Shown piece after piece: positions 27,536 through 41,418 of a DNA stretch of 64,000 nt. The position numbers and the translations under genes were made by a program. The DNA is from Taudactylus pleione (Eukaryota; Chordata; Amphibia; Anura; Myobatrachidae). Numbering within the stretch: the first letter of the stretch is position 1; the number at the start of each line of letters is the position of its first letter. The stretch covers positions 1,665,001-1,729,000 of the forward strand of contig JAUIMM010000721.1 of NCBI GenBank assembly GCA_031769625.1. The letters run 5' to 3'. A model generated the notes under the pieces. It worked only from the letters and a program-made list of their open reading frames with translations. It made no database searches and was not told where the DNA came from.

Positions 27536-30500
27536 GATAGCAGTAGTGGGCATCTCTATGCTGGCTAAGAAGTGACTGATGTTACAGATGTATACACAGG
27601 ACTGTGAGGTATTACAGATGTGAGATAGCAGTAGTGGGCGTCTCTATGCAGGCTGAGCTGTGGCTGATGTTACAGATGTATACACAGGACTGTGAGGTAT
27701 TACAGATGTGAGAAAGCAGTAGTGGGTGTCTCTATGCTGGCTGAGCTGTGGCTGATGTTACTGATGTATACACAGGAGTGTGAGGTATTACAGATGTGAG
27801 ATAGCAGTAGTGGGAGTCTCTATGCTGGCTGTGCTGTGACTGATGTTACAGAAGTATACACAGGACTGTGAGGTATTCCAGATGTGAGAAAGCAGTAGTG
27901 GGCGTCTCTATGCTGGCTGAGCTGTGGCTGATGTTACAGATGTATACACAGGACTGTGAGGTATTACAGATGTGAGATAGCAGTAGTGGGTGTCTCTATG
28001 CTGGCTGAGCTGTGGCTGATGTTACAGATGTATACATAGGACTGTGAGGTATTACAGATGTGAGATAGCAGAAGTGGGTGTCTCTATGCTGGCTGTGCTG
28101 TGAATGACGTTACTGATGTATACACAGGACTGTGAGGTATTACAGATGTGAGATAGCAGTAGTGGGTGTCACTATGCTGGCTGTGCTGTGACTGATGTTA
28201 CAGAAGTATACACAGGACTGTGAGGTATTACAGATGTGAGATAGCAGTAATGGGTGTCTCTATGCTGGCTGACCTGTGGCTGATGTTACAGATGTATACA
28301 CAGGACTGTAAGGTATTACAGATGTGAGATAGCAGTAGTGGGCGTCTCTATGCAGGCTGAGCTGTGGCTGATGTTACAGATGTATACACAGGACTGTGAG
28401 GTATTCCAGATGTGAGAAAGCAGTAGTGGGCGTCCCTATGCTGGCTGAGCTGTGGCTGATGTTACAGATGTATACACAGGACTGTGAGGTATTACAGTTG
28501 AGAGAAAGTAGTAGTGGGTGTCTCTATGCTGGCTGAGCTATGGCTGATGTTACAGAAGTGTACACAGGACTGTGAGGTATTACAGATGTGAGATAGCAGT
28601 AGTGTGTGTCACTATGCTGGCTGAGTTGTGGCTGATGTTACAGATGTATACACAGGACTGTGAGGTATTACAGATGTGAGATAGCAGTAGTGGTGTCTCT
28701 ATGCTGGCTGAGCTGTGGATGATGTTACCGATGTATACACAGGACTGTGGGGTATTAGAGATGTGAGATAGCAGTAGTGGGTATCTCTATGCTGGCTAAG
28801 AAGTGGCTGATGTTACAGATGTATACGCAGGACGACTGTGAGCTATTACAGATGTGAGATAGCAGTAGTGGGCGTCTCTATGCTGGCTGAGCTGTGAATG
28901 ACGTTACAGATGTATACATAGGACTGTGAGGTATTACAGATGTGAGAAAGCAGCAGTGGGTTTCTCTATGCTGGCTGAGCTGTGGCTGATGTTACAGAAG
29001 TATACATAGGAATGTGAGGTATTACAGATGTGAGATAGCAGTAGTGGGTATCTCTATGCTGGCTGTGCTGTGGCTGATGTTACAGATGTATACACAGGAC
29101 TGTGAGGTATTACAGATGTGAGAAAGAAATAGTGGGCGTCTATGCTGGCTGTGCTGTGGCTGAAGTTACAGATTTATACACAGACTGTGAGGTATTACAG
29201 ATGTGACAAAGCAGAAGTGAGCGTCTCTATGCTGGCTGAGCTGTGTCTGATGTTACAGATGTATACACAGGACTTTGAGGTATTACAGATGTGAGATAGC
29301 AGTAGTGGGTGTCTCTATGCTGGCTGAGCGGTGGCTGATGTTACAGATGTATACACAGGACTTTGAGGTATTACAGATGTGAGATAGCAGTAGTGGGTGT
29401 CTCTATGCTGGCTGAGCGGTGGCTGATGTTACAGATGTATACACAGGACTGTGAGGTATTACAGATGTGAGATAGCAGTAGTGGTCGTCTCTATACTGGC
29501 TGTGCTGTGGCTGATGTTACAGATCTATAGACAGGACTATGACATATTACAGATGTGAGATAGTAGTACTGGGTGTCTCTATGATGGCTGTGCTGTGGCT
29601 GATGTTACAGATGTATACACAGGACTGTGAGGTATTACAGATGTGAGATAGCAGTAGTGTGTGTCACTATGCTGGCTGTGCTGTGGCTGATGTTACAGAT
29701 GTATACACAGGACTGAGTTATTACAGATGTGAGATAGCGGTAGTAGGTGTCTCTATGCTGCCTGAGCTGTGGCTGATGTTACAGATGTATACACAGGATT
29801 GTGAGGTAATACAGATGTGAGATAGCAGTAGTGGGTGTCTCTATGCTGGCTGTGCTGTGGCTGATGTTACAGATGTATACACAGGACTGTGAGGTATTAC
29901 AGATGTGAGATAGCAGAAGTGGGTGTCTATGCTGGCTGAGCTGTGGCTGATGTTACAGAAGTATACACAGGACTGTGAGGTATTACAGATGTGAGATAGC
30001 AGTAGTGGGTGTCTCTATGCTGGCTGAGCTGTGAATGACGTTACTGATGTATACACAGGACTGTGAGGTATTACAGATGTGAGATAGCAGTAGTGGGTGT
30101 CTCTATGCTGGCTGACCTGTGGCTGATGTTACTGATGTATACACAGGACTGTGAGGTATTACAAATGTGAGATAGTAGTAGTGCGTGTCTCTATGCTGGC
30201 TGACCTGGGGCTGATGTTACTGATGTATACACAGGACTGTGAGGTATTACAGATGTGAGATAGTAGTAGTGGGTGTCTCTATGCTGGCTGACCTGTGGCT
30301 GATGTTACTGATGTATACACAGGACTGTGAGGTATTACAGATGTAAGATAGCAGTAGTGGGCGTCTCTATACTGGCTGAGCAGTGGCTGATGTTACAGAT
30401 GTATAGACAGGACTGTGAGGTATTACAGATGTGAGATAGCAGTAGTGGGCATCTCTATGCTATCTAAGAAGTGGTTGATGTTACAGATGTATACACAGGA

Positions 30501-31990
30501 CTGTGAGGTATTACAGATGTGAGATAGCAGTAGTGGACGTCTCTATGCAGGCTGAGCTGTGGCTGATGTTACAGATGTATACACAGGACTGTGAGGTATT
30601 ACAGATGTGAGATAGCAGTAGTGGGTGTCTCTATGCTGGCTGTGCTGTGGCTGATGTTACAGATGTATACACAGGACTGTGAGGTATTACAGATGTGAGA
30701 TAGCAGTAGTGGGCGTCTCTATGCTGGCTGTGCTGTGGCTGATGTTACAGAAGTATACACAGGACTGTGAGGTATTCCAGATGTGAGAAAGCAGTAGTGT
30801 GCGTCTCTATGCTGGCTGAGCTGTGGCTGATGTTACAGATGTATACACAGGACTGTGAGGTATTACAGTTGAGAGAAAGTAGTAGTGGGTGTCTCTATGC
30901 TGGCTGAGCTATGGCTGATGTTACAGAAGTGTACACAGGACTGTGAGGTATTACAGATGTGAGATAGCAGAAGTGGGTGTCTCTATGCTGGCTGAGCTGT
31001 GGCTGATGTTACAGATGTATACACAGGACTGTGAGGTATTACAGATGTGCGATAGCAGTAGTGGGTGTCTCTATGCTGGCTGAGCTGTGGCTGATGTTAC
31101 CGATGTATACACAGGACTGTGGGGTATTAGAGATGTGAGATAGCATTAGTGGGTATCTCAATGCTGGCTAAGAAGTGGCTGATGTTACAGATGTATACGC
31201 AGGACGACTGTGAGCCATTACAGATGTGAGATAGCAGTAGTGGGCGTCTCTATGCTGGCTGAGCTGTGGCTGATGTTACAGATGTATACACTGGACTGTG
31301 AGGTATTACAGATGTGAGAAAGCAGCAGTGGGTTTCTCTATGCTGGCTGAGCTGTGGCTGATGTTACAGACGTATACATAGGACTGTGAGGTATTACAGA
31401 TGTGCGATAGCAGTAGTGGGCGTCTCTATGCTGGCTGAGCTGTGGCTGATGTTACAGATGTATACACAGGACTGTGAGGTATTACAGATGTGAGAAAGCA
31501 GCAGTGGGTTTCTCTATGCTGGCTGAGCTGTGGCCGATGTTACAGACGTATACATAAGACTGTGAGGTATTACAGATGTGCGATAGCAGTAGTGGGTGTC
31601 TCTATGCTGGCTGTGCTGTGGCTGATGTTACAGATGTATACACAGGACTGTGAGGTATTACAGATGTGAGAAAGCAATAGTGGGCGTCTATGCTGGCTGT
31701 GCTGTGGCTGAAGTTACAGATTTATACACAGGACTGTGAGGTATTACAGATGTGAGATAGCACTAGTGGGTGTCTCTATGCTGGCTGAGCGGTGGCTGAT
31801 GTTACAGATGTATACACAGGACTTTGAGGTATTACAGATGTGAGTTAGCAGTAGTGGGTGTCTCTATACTGGCTGTGCTGTGGCTGATGTTACAGATCTA
31901 TAGACAGGACTATGACATATTACAGATGTGAGATAGTAGTACTGGGTGTCTCTATGATGGCTGTGCTGTGGCTGATGTTACAGATGTATA
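27536..31990. repeat. Satellite 1, rearranged domain-B units
   Basis: 88-bp units continue with domain-B variants, but in pieces taken from different places in the higher-order repeat. The CAGTTGAGAGAAAGTAG unit near 28495 and the CAGGACGACTGTGAGC unit near 28826 match copy 2 with an offset of about 7.5 kb, while the GCGGTAGTAGGTGTCTC unit near 29736 matches with an offset of about 6.4 kb. The changing offset shows that unit blocks were deleted or shuffled relative to copies 1 and 2. Confidence 0.65.
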
Positions 31991-34900
31991 CACAGGACTG
32001 AGTTATTACAGATGTGAGATAGCGGTAGTGGGTGTCTCTATGCTGGCTGAGCTGTGGCTGATGTTACAGATGTATACACAGGACTGTGAGGTATTACAGA
32101 TGTGAGATAGCAGTAGTTGGTGTCTCTATGCTGGCTGTGCTGTGGCTGATGTTACAGATGTATATACAGGACTGTGTGGTATTACAGATGTGAGAAAGCA
32201 GTAGTGGGCGTCTCTATGCTGGATGTGCTGTGGCTGATGTTACAGATGTATACACAGGACTGTGAGGTATTACAGATGTGAGATAGCAGTAGTGGGTGTC
32301 ACTATGCTGGCTGACCTGTGGCTGATGTTACTGATGTATACACAGGACTGTGAGGTATTACAGATGTGAGATAGTAGTAGTGGGTGTCTCTATGCTGGCT
32401 GACCTGTGGCTGATGTTACTGATGTATACACAGGACTGTGAGGTATTACAGATGTAAGATAGCAGTAGTGGGCGTCTCTATGCTGGCTGAGCTGTGGCTG
32501 ATGTTACAGATGTATACACAGGCATGTGAGGTATTACAGATGTGAGATAGCAGTAGTGGGCATCTCTATGCTGGCTAAGAAGTGGCTGATGTTACAGATG
32601 TATACACAGGACTGTCAGGTATTACAGATGTGAGATAGCAGTAGTGGGCGTCTCTATGCAGGCTGAGCTGTGGCTGATGTTACAGATGTATACACAGGAC
32701 TGTGAGGTATTACAGATGTGAGAAAGCAGTACTGGGTGTCTCTATGCTGGCTGTGCTGTGGCTGATGTTACTGATGTATACACAGGAGTGTGAGGTATTA
32801 CAGATGTGAGATAGCAGTAGTGGGAGTCTCTATGCTGGCTGTGCTGTGACTGATGTTGCAGAAGTATACACAGGACTGTGAGGTATTACAGATGTGAGAT
32901 AGCACTAGTGGGTGTCTCCATGCTGGCTGAGCGGTGGCTGATGTTACAGATGTATACACAGGACTTTGAGGTATTACAGATGTGAGTTAGCAGTAGTGGG
33001 TGTCTCTATGCTCGCTGAGCTGTGGCTGATGTTACAGATGTATACGCAGGACTGTGAGGTATTACAGATGAGAGATAGCAGTAGTGGGCGTCTCTATGCT
33101 GGCTGAGCTGTGTCTGATATTACAGATGTATACACAGGACTGTGAGGTATTACAGATGTGAGATAGCAGTAGTGGGCGTCTCTATGCTGGCTGAGCTGTG
33201 GCTGATGTTACAGATGTATACACAGGACTGTGAGGTATTACAGATGTGAGATAGCAGTAGTGGGCATCTCTATGCTGGCTAAGAAGTGGCTGATGTTACA
33301 GATGTATACACAGGACTGTGAGGTATTACAGATGTGAGAAAGCAGTAGTGGGCGTCTCTATGCTGGCTGTGCAGTGGCTGATGTTACAGATGTATACACA
33401 GGACTGTGAGGTATTATGGATGTGAGATAGCAGTAGTGGGCGTCTCTATGCTGGCTGTGCTGTGGCTGATGTTACAGATGTATACACAGTACTGTGAGGT
33501 ATTACAGATGTGAGATAGCAGTAGTGGGCGTCTCTATGCTGGCTGAGCTGTGGCTGATGTTACAGATGTATACACAGGACTGTGAGGTATTACAGATGTG
33601 AGATAGCAGTAGTGGGTGTCTCTATGCTCGCTGAGCTGTGGCTGATGTTACAGATGTATACGCAGGACTGTGAGGTATTACAGATGTGAGATAGCAGTAG
33701 TGGGCGTCTCTATGCTGGCTGAGCTGTGTCTGATATTACAGATGTATACACAGGACTGAGAGGTATTACAGATGTGAGATAGTAGTAGTGGGCATCTCTA
33801 TGCTGGCTGAGCTGTGGCTGATGTTACAGATGTATACACAGGACTGTGAGGTATTACAGATGTGAGATAGCAGTAGTGGGCATCTCTATGCTGGCTAAGA
33901 AGTGGCTGATGTTACAGATGTATACACAGGACTGTGAGGTATTACAGATGTGAGTTATTACAGATGTGAGATAGCGGTAGTGGGTGTCTCTATGCTGGCT
34001 AAGAAGTGGCTGATGTTACAGATGTACACACAGGATTGTGAGGTATTACAGATCTGAGATAGCAGTAGTGGGCGTCTCTATGCTGGCTGTGCTGTGGCTG
34101 ATGTTACAGATGTATACACAGGACTGTGAGGTATTACAGATGTGAGATAGCAGTAGTGTGTGTCACTATGCTGGCTGTGCTGTGGCTGATGTTACAAATG
34201 TATATACAGGACTGTGAGGTATTACAGATGTGAGATAGCAGTAGTGGGCATCTCTATGCTGGCTAAGAAGTGGCTGATGTTACAGATGTACACACAGGAT
34301 TGTGAGGTATTACAGATCTGAGATAGCAGTAGTGGGCGTCTCTATGCTGGCTGTGCTGTGGCTGATGTTACAGATGTATACACAGGACTGTGAGGTATTA
34401 CAGATGTGAGATAGCAGTAGTGTGTGTCACTATGCTGGCTGTGCTGTGGCTGATGTTACAGATGTATATACAGGACTGTGAGGTATTACAGATGGGAGAA
34501 AGCAGTAGTGGGCGTCTCTATGCTGGATGTGCCGAGGCTGATGTTACAGATGTATACACAGGACTGTGAGGTATTACAGATGTGAGATAGTAGTAGTGGG
34601 TCTCTCTATGCTGGCTGACCTGTGGCTGATGTTACTGATGTATACACAGGACTGTGAGGTATTACAGATGTGAGATAGTAGTAGTGGGTGTCTCTATGCT
34701 GGCTGACCTGTGGCTGATGTTACTGATGTATACACAGGACTGTGAGGTATTACAGATGTGAGATAGCAGTAGTGGGTATCTCTATGCAGGCTAAGAAGTG
34801 GCTGATGTTACAGATGTATACACAGGACTGTGAGGTATTACAGATGTGAGATAGCAGTAGTGGGCGTCTCTATGCTGGCTGAGCTGTGGCTGATATTACA

Positions 34901-36580
34901 GATGTATACACAGGACTGTGAGGTATTACAGATCTGAGAAAGCAGTAGTGGGCGTCTCTATGCTGGCTGTGCTGTGGCTGATGTTACTGATGTATACACA
35001 GGACTGTGAGGTATTACAGATGTGAGATAGCAGTCGTGGGCGTCTCTATGCTGGCTGTTCTGTGGCTGATGTTACAGAAGTATACGCAGGACTGTGAGGT
35101 ATTATAGATGTGAGAAAGCAGTAGTGGGCGTCTCTATGCTGGCTGAGCTGTGGCTGATGTTACAGATGTATACACAGGACTGTGAGGTATTACAGATGTG
35201 AGATAGCAGTATTGGTGTCTCTATGCTGGCTGTGCTGTGGCTGATGTTACAGAAGTATACGCAGGACTGTGAGGTATTACAGATGTGAGAAAGCAGTAGT
35301 GGGCGTCTCTATGCTGGCTGAGCTGTGGCTGATGTTACAGATGTATACACAGGACTGTGAGGTATTACAGATGAGAGAAAGTAGTAGTGGGTGTCTCTAT
35401 GCTGGCTGAGCTGTGGCTGATGTTACAGAAGTATACACAGGACTGTGAGGTATTACAGATGTGAGAAAGCAGTAGTGGGCGTCCCTATGCTGGCTGTCAT
35501 GTGAATGATGTTACTGATGTATACACAGGACTGTGAGGTATTACAGATGTGAGATAGCAGTAGTGTGTGTCACTATGGTGGCTGAACTGTGGCTGATGTT
35601 ACAGATGTATACACAGGACTGTGAGGTATTACAGATGTGAGATAGCAGTAGTGGTGTCTCTTTGCTGGCTGAGCTGTGGCTGATGTTACCGATGTATACA
35701 CAGGACTGTGAGGTATTAGAGATGTGAGATAGCAGTAGTGGGTATCTCTATGCTGGCTAAGAAGTGGCTGATGTTACAGATGTATACGCAGGACGACTGT
35801 GAGCTATTACAGATGTGAGATAGCAGTAGTGGGCGTCTCTATGCTGGCTGAGCTGTGGCTGATGATACAGATGTATACACAGGACTGTGAGGTATTACAG
35901 ATGTGAGATAGCAGTAGTGGGCGTCTCTATGCTGGCTGAGCTGTGGCTGATGTTACAGATGTATACATAGGACTGTGAGGTATTACATATGTGAGATAGC
36001 AGAAGTGGGCGTCTCTATGCTACCTGAGCGGTGGCTGATGTTACAGATGTATACGCAGGACTGTGAGGTATTACAGATGTGACATAGCAGTAGTGGGGTC
36101 TCTATGCTGGCTGAGCTGTGGCTGATGTTACTGATGTATACGCAGGACTGTGAGGTACTACAGATGTGAGAAAGCAGCATTGGGTGTCTCTATGCTGGCT
36201 GAGCTGTGGCTGATGTTACAGATGTATACATAGGACTGTGAGGTATTACAGATGTGAGATAGCAGTAGTGGTCGTCTCTATGCCGGCTGAGCTGTGGCTG
36301 ATGTTACAGATGTATACACAGGACTATGAGGTATTACAGATGTGAGATAGCAGTAGTGGGTGTCTCTATGCTGGCTGTGCTCTGGCTGATGTTACAGATG
36401 TATACACAGGACTGCGTTGTATTACAGATGTGAGATAGCAGTAGTGGGCGTCTCTATGCTGGCTGTGCTCTGGCTGATGTTACAGATGTATACACAGGAC
36501 TGTGAGCTATTACAGATGTGAGATAGCAGTAGTGGGCGTCTCTATGCTGGCTGAGCGGTGGCTGATGTTACAGATGTATA
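31991..36580. repeat. Satellite 1 domain C, HOR copy 1
   Basis: First copy of a third higher-order repeat. AGTTATTACA at 32001 matches 36591 and GGCATGTGAG at 32521 matches 37111, both at offset 4590. GTATTATGGA at 33411 matches 37913 (offset 4502). The direct repeat GTGAGTTATTACAGATGTGAG near 33950, made by a partial extra unit, is shared by both copies and is a useful marker. Confidence 0.82.
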
Positions 36581-39500
36581 CACAGGACTGAGTTATTACA
36601 GATGTGAGATAGCGGTAGTGGGTGTCTCTATGCTGGCTGAGCTGTGGCTGATGTTACAGATGTATACACAGGACTGTGAGGTATTACAGATGTGAGATAG
36701 CAGTAGTTGGTGTCTCTATGCTGGCTGTGCTGTGGCTGATGTTACAGATGTATATACAGGACTGTGTGGTATTACAGATGTGAGAAAGCAGTAGTGGGTG
36801 TCTCTATGCTGGCTGTGCTGTGGCTGATGTTACAGATGTATACACAGGACTGTGAGGTATTACAGATGTGAGATAGCAGTAGTGGGTGTCACTATGCTGG
36901 CTGACCTGTGGCTGATGTTACTGATGTATACACAGGACTGTGAGGTATTACAGATGTGAGATAGTAGTAGTGGGTGTCTCTATGCTGGCTGACCTGTGGC
37001 TGATGTTACTGATGTATACACAGGACTGTGAGGTATTACAGATGTAAGATAGCAGTAGTGGGCGTCTCTATGCTGGCTGAGCTGTGGCTGATGTTACAGA
37101 TGTATACACAGGCATGTGAGGTATTACAGATGTGAGATAGCAGTAGTGGGCATCTCTATGCTGGCTAAGAAGTGGCTGATGTTACAGATGTATACACAGG
37201 ACTGTCAGGTATTACAGATGTGAGATAGCAGTAGTGGGCGTCTCTATGCTGGCTGTGCTGTGGCTGATGTTACAGATGTATACACAGGACTGTGAGGTAT
37301 TACAGATGTGAGAAAGCAGTACTGGGTGTCTCTATGCTGGCTGTGCTGTGGCTGATGTTACTGATGTATACACAGGAGTGTGAGGTATTACAGATGTGAG
37401 ATAGCACTAGTGGGTGTCTCCATGCTGGCTGAGCGGTGGCTGATGTTACAGATGTATACACAGGACTTTGAGGTATTACAGATGTGAGTTAGCAGTAGTG
37501 GGTGTCTCTATGCTCGCTGAGCTGTGGCTGATGTTACAGATGTATACGCAGGACTGTGAGGTATTACAGATGAGAGATAGCAGTAGTGGGCGTCTCTATG
37601 CTGGCTGAGCTGTGTCTGATATTACAGATGTATACACAGGACTGTGAGGTATTACAGATGTGAGATAGCAGTAGTGGGCGTCTCTATGCTGGCTGAGCTG
37701 TGGCTGATGTTACAGATGTATACACAGGACTGTGAGTTATTACAGATGTGAGATAGCAGTAGTGGGCATCTCTATGCTGGCTAAGAAGTGGCTGATGTTA
37801 CAGATGTATACACAGGACTGTGAGGTATTACAGATGTGAGAAAGCAGTAGTGGGCGTCTCTATGCTGGCTGTGCAGTGGCTGATGTTACAGATGTATACA
37901 CAGGACTGTGAGGTATTATGGATGTGAGATAGCAGTAGTGGGCGTCTCTATGCTGGCTGTGCTGTGGCTGATGTTACAGATGTATACACAGTACTGTGAG
38001 GTATTACAGATGTGAGATAGCAGTAGTGGGCGTCTCTATGCTGGCTGAGCTGTGGCTGATGTTACAGATGTATACACAGGACTGTGAGGTATTACAGATG
38101 TGAGATAGCAGTAGTGGGTGTCTCTATGCTCGCTGAGCTGTGGCTGATGTTACAGATGTATACGCAGGACTGTGAGGTATTACAGATGTGAGATAGCAGT
38201 AGTGGGCGTCTCTATGCTGGCTGAGCTGTGTCTGATATTACAGATGTATACACAGGACTGAGAGGTATTACAGATGTGAGATAGTAGTAGTGGGCATCTC
38301 TATGCTGGCTGAGCTGTGGCTGATGTTACAGATGTATACACAGGACTGTGAGGTATTACAGATGTGAGATAGCAGTAGTGGGCATCTCTATGCTGGCTAA
38401 GAAGTGGCTGATGTTACAGATGTATACACAGGACTGTGAGGTATTACAGATGTGAGTTATTACAGATGTGAGATAGCGGTAGTGGGTGTCTCTATGCTGG
38501 CTGAGCTGTGGCTGATGTTACAGATGTATACGCAGGACTGTGAGGTATTACAGATGTGAGATAGCAGTAGTGGGCATCTCTATGCTGGCTAAGAAGTGGC
38601 TGATGTTACAGATGTACACACAGGATTGTGAGGTATTACAGATCTGAGATAGCAGTAGTGGGCGTCTCTATGCTGGCTGTGCTGTGGCTGATGTTACAGA
38701 TGTATACACAGGACTGTGAGGTATTACAGATGTGAGATAGCAGTAGTGTGTGTCACTATGCTGGCTGTGCTGTGGCTGATGTTACAGATGTATATACAGG
38801 ACTGTGAGGTATTACAGATGTGAGATAGCAGTAGTGGGCATCTCTATGCTGGCTAAGAAGTGGCTGATGTTACAGATGTACACACAGGATTGTGAGGTAT
38901 TACAGATCTGAGATAGCAGTAGTGGGCGTCTCTATGCTGGCTGTGCTGTGGCTGATGTTACAGATGTATACACAGGACTGTGAGGTATTACAGATGTGAG
39001 ATAGCAGTAGTGTGTGTCACTATGCTGGCTGTGCTGTGGCTGATGTTACAGATGTATATACAGGACTGTGAGGTATTACAGATGGGAGAAAGCAGTAGTG
39101 GGCGTCTCTATGCTGGATGTGCCGAGGCTGATGTTACAGATGTATACACAGGACTGTGAGGTATTTACAGATGTGAGATAGTAGTAGTGGGTGTCTCTAT
39201 GCTGGCTGACCTGTGGCTGATGTTACTGATGTATACACAGGACTGTGAGGTATTACAGATGTGAGATAGTAGTAGTGGGTGTCTCTATGCTGGCTGACCT
39301 GTGGCTGATGTTACTGATGTATACACAGGACTGTGAGGTATTACAGATGTGAGATAGCAGTAGTGGGTATCTCTATGCAGGCTAAGAAGTGGCTGATGTT
39401 ACAGATGTATACACAGGACTGTGAGGTATTACAGATGTGAGATAGCAGTAGTGGGCGTCTCTATGCTGGCTGAGCTGTGGCTGATATTACAGATGTATAC

Positions 39501-41418
39501 ACAGGACTGTGAGGTATTACAGATGTGAGAAAGCAGTAGTGGGCGTCTCTATGCTGGCTGTGCTGTGGCTGATGTTACTGATGTATACACAGGACTGTGA
39601 GGTATTACAGATGTGAGATAGCAGTCGTGGGCGTCTCTATGCTGGCTGTGCTGTGGCTGATGTTACAGAAGTATACGCAGGACTGTGAGGTATTATAGAT
39701 GTGAGAAAGCAGTAGTGGGCGTCTCTATGCTGGCTGAGCTGTGGCTGATGTTACAGATGTATACACAGGACTGTGAGGTATTACAGATGAGAGAAAGTAG
39801 TAGTGGGTGTCTCTATGCTGGCTGAGCTGTGGCTGATGTTACAGAAGTATACACAGGACTGTGAGGTATTACAGATGTGAGAAAGCAGTAGTGGGCGTCC
39901 CTATGCTGGCTGTCATGTGAATGATGTTACTGATGTATACACAGGACTGTGAGGTATTACAGATGTGAGATAGCAGTAGTGTGTGTCACTATGCTGGCTG
40001 AACTGTGGCTGATGTTACAGATGTATACACAGGACTGTGAGGTATTACAGATGTGAGATAGCAGTAGTGGTGTCTCTTTGCTGGCTGAGCTGTGGCTGAT
40101 GTTACCGATGTATACACAGGACTGTGAGGTATTAGAGATGTGAGATAGCAGTAGTGGGTATCTCTATGCTGGCTAAGAAGTGGCTGATGTTACAGATGTA
40201 TACGCAGGACGACTGTGAGCTATTACAGATGTGAGATAGCAGTAGTGGGTGTCTCTATGCTGGCTGAGCTGTGGCTGATGTTACAGATGTATACATAGGA
40301 CTGTGAGGTATTACATATGTGAGATAGCAGAAGTGGGCGTCTCTATGCTACCTGAGCGGTGGCTGATGTTACAGATGTATACGCAGGACTGTGAGGTATT
40401 ACAGATGTGACATAGCAGTAGTGGGGTCTCTATGCTGGCTGAGCTGTGGCTGATGTTACTGATGTATACGCAGGACTGTGAGGTACTACAGATGTGAGAA
40501 AGCAGCATTGGGTGTCTCTATGCTGGCTGAGCTGTGGCTGATGTTACAGATGTATACATAGGACTGTGAGGTATTACAGATGTGAGATAGCAGTAGTGGG
40601 TGTCTCTGTGCTGGCTGAGCTGTGGCTGATGTTACAGATGTATACACAGGACTGTGAGGTATTACAGATGTGAGATAGCAGTAGTGGGTGTCTCTATGCT
40701 GGCTGAGCTGTGGCTGATGTTACAGATGTATACACAGTACTGTGAGGTATTACAGATGTGAGATAGCAGTAGTGGTCGTCTCTATGCCGGCTGAGCTGTG
40801 GCTGATGTTACAGATGTATACACAGGACTATGAGGTATTACAGATGTGAGATAGCAGTAGTGGGTGTCTCTATGCTGGCTGTGCTCTGGCTGATGTTACA
40901 GATGTATACACAGGACTGTGAGCTATTACAGATGTGAGATAGCAGTAGTGGGCGTCTCTATGCTGGCTGAGCTGTGACTGATGTTACAGATGTATACACA
41001 GGACTGTGAGGTATTACAGATGTGAGATAGCAGTAGTGGGTGTCTCTATGCTGGCTGAGCTGTGACTGATGTTACAGATGTATACACAGGACTGTGAGGT
41101 ATTACAGATGTGAGATAGCAGTAGTGGGCGTCTCTATGCTGGCTGTGCTGTGGCTGATGTTACAGATGTATACGCAGGACTGTGAGGTATTACAGATGTG
41201 AGACAGCAGTAGTGGGTGTCTCTATGCTGGCTGAGCTGTGGCTGATGTTACAGATGTATACACAGGACTGTGAGGTATTACAGATGTGAGATAGCAGTAG
41301 TGGTGTCTCTATGCTGGCTGAGCTGTGGCTGATGTTACAGATGTATATACAGTACTGTGAGGTATTACAGATGTGAGATAGCAGTAGTGGTCGTCTCTAT
41401 GCCGGCTGAGCTGTGGCT
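36581..41418. repeat. Satellite 1 domain C, HOR copy 2
   Basis: Second copy of the domain-C higher-order repeat. The offset changes from 4590 to 4502 and back to 4590, then to 4328, in steps that are multiples of about 88 bp. The TTACATATGTGAGATAGCAG unit at about 35984 has its partner at 40312. A GTCGTCTCTATGCCGGC unit occurs near 36267, 40771 and 41391, showing that the right end was extended again. Confidence 0.8.

Noticed and set aside
35983..40508. 65-codon minus-strand ORFs at 35983 and 40311.
   Set aside because: Identical copies produced by the 4328-bp HOR offset; the peptide is a translation of the satellite.
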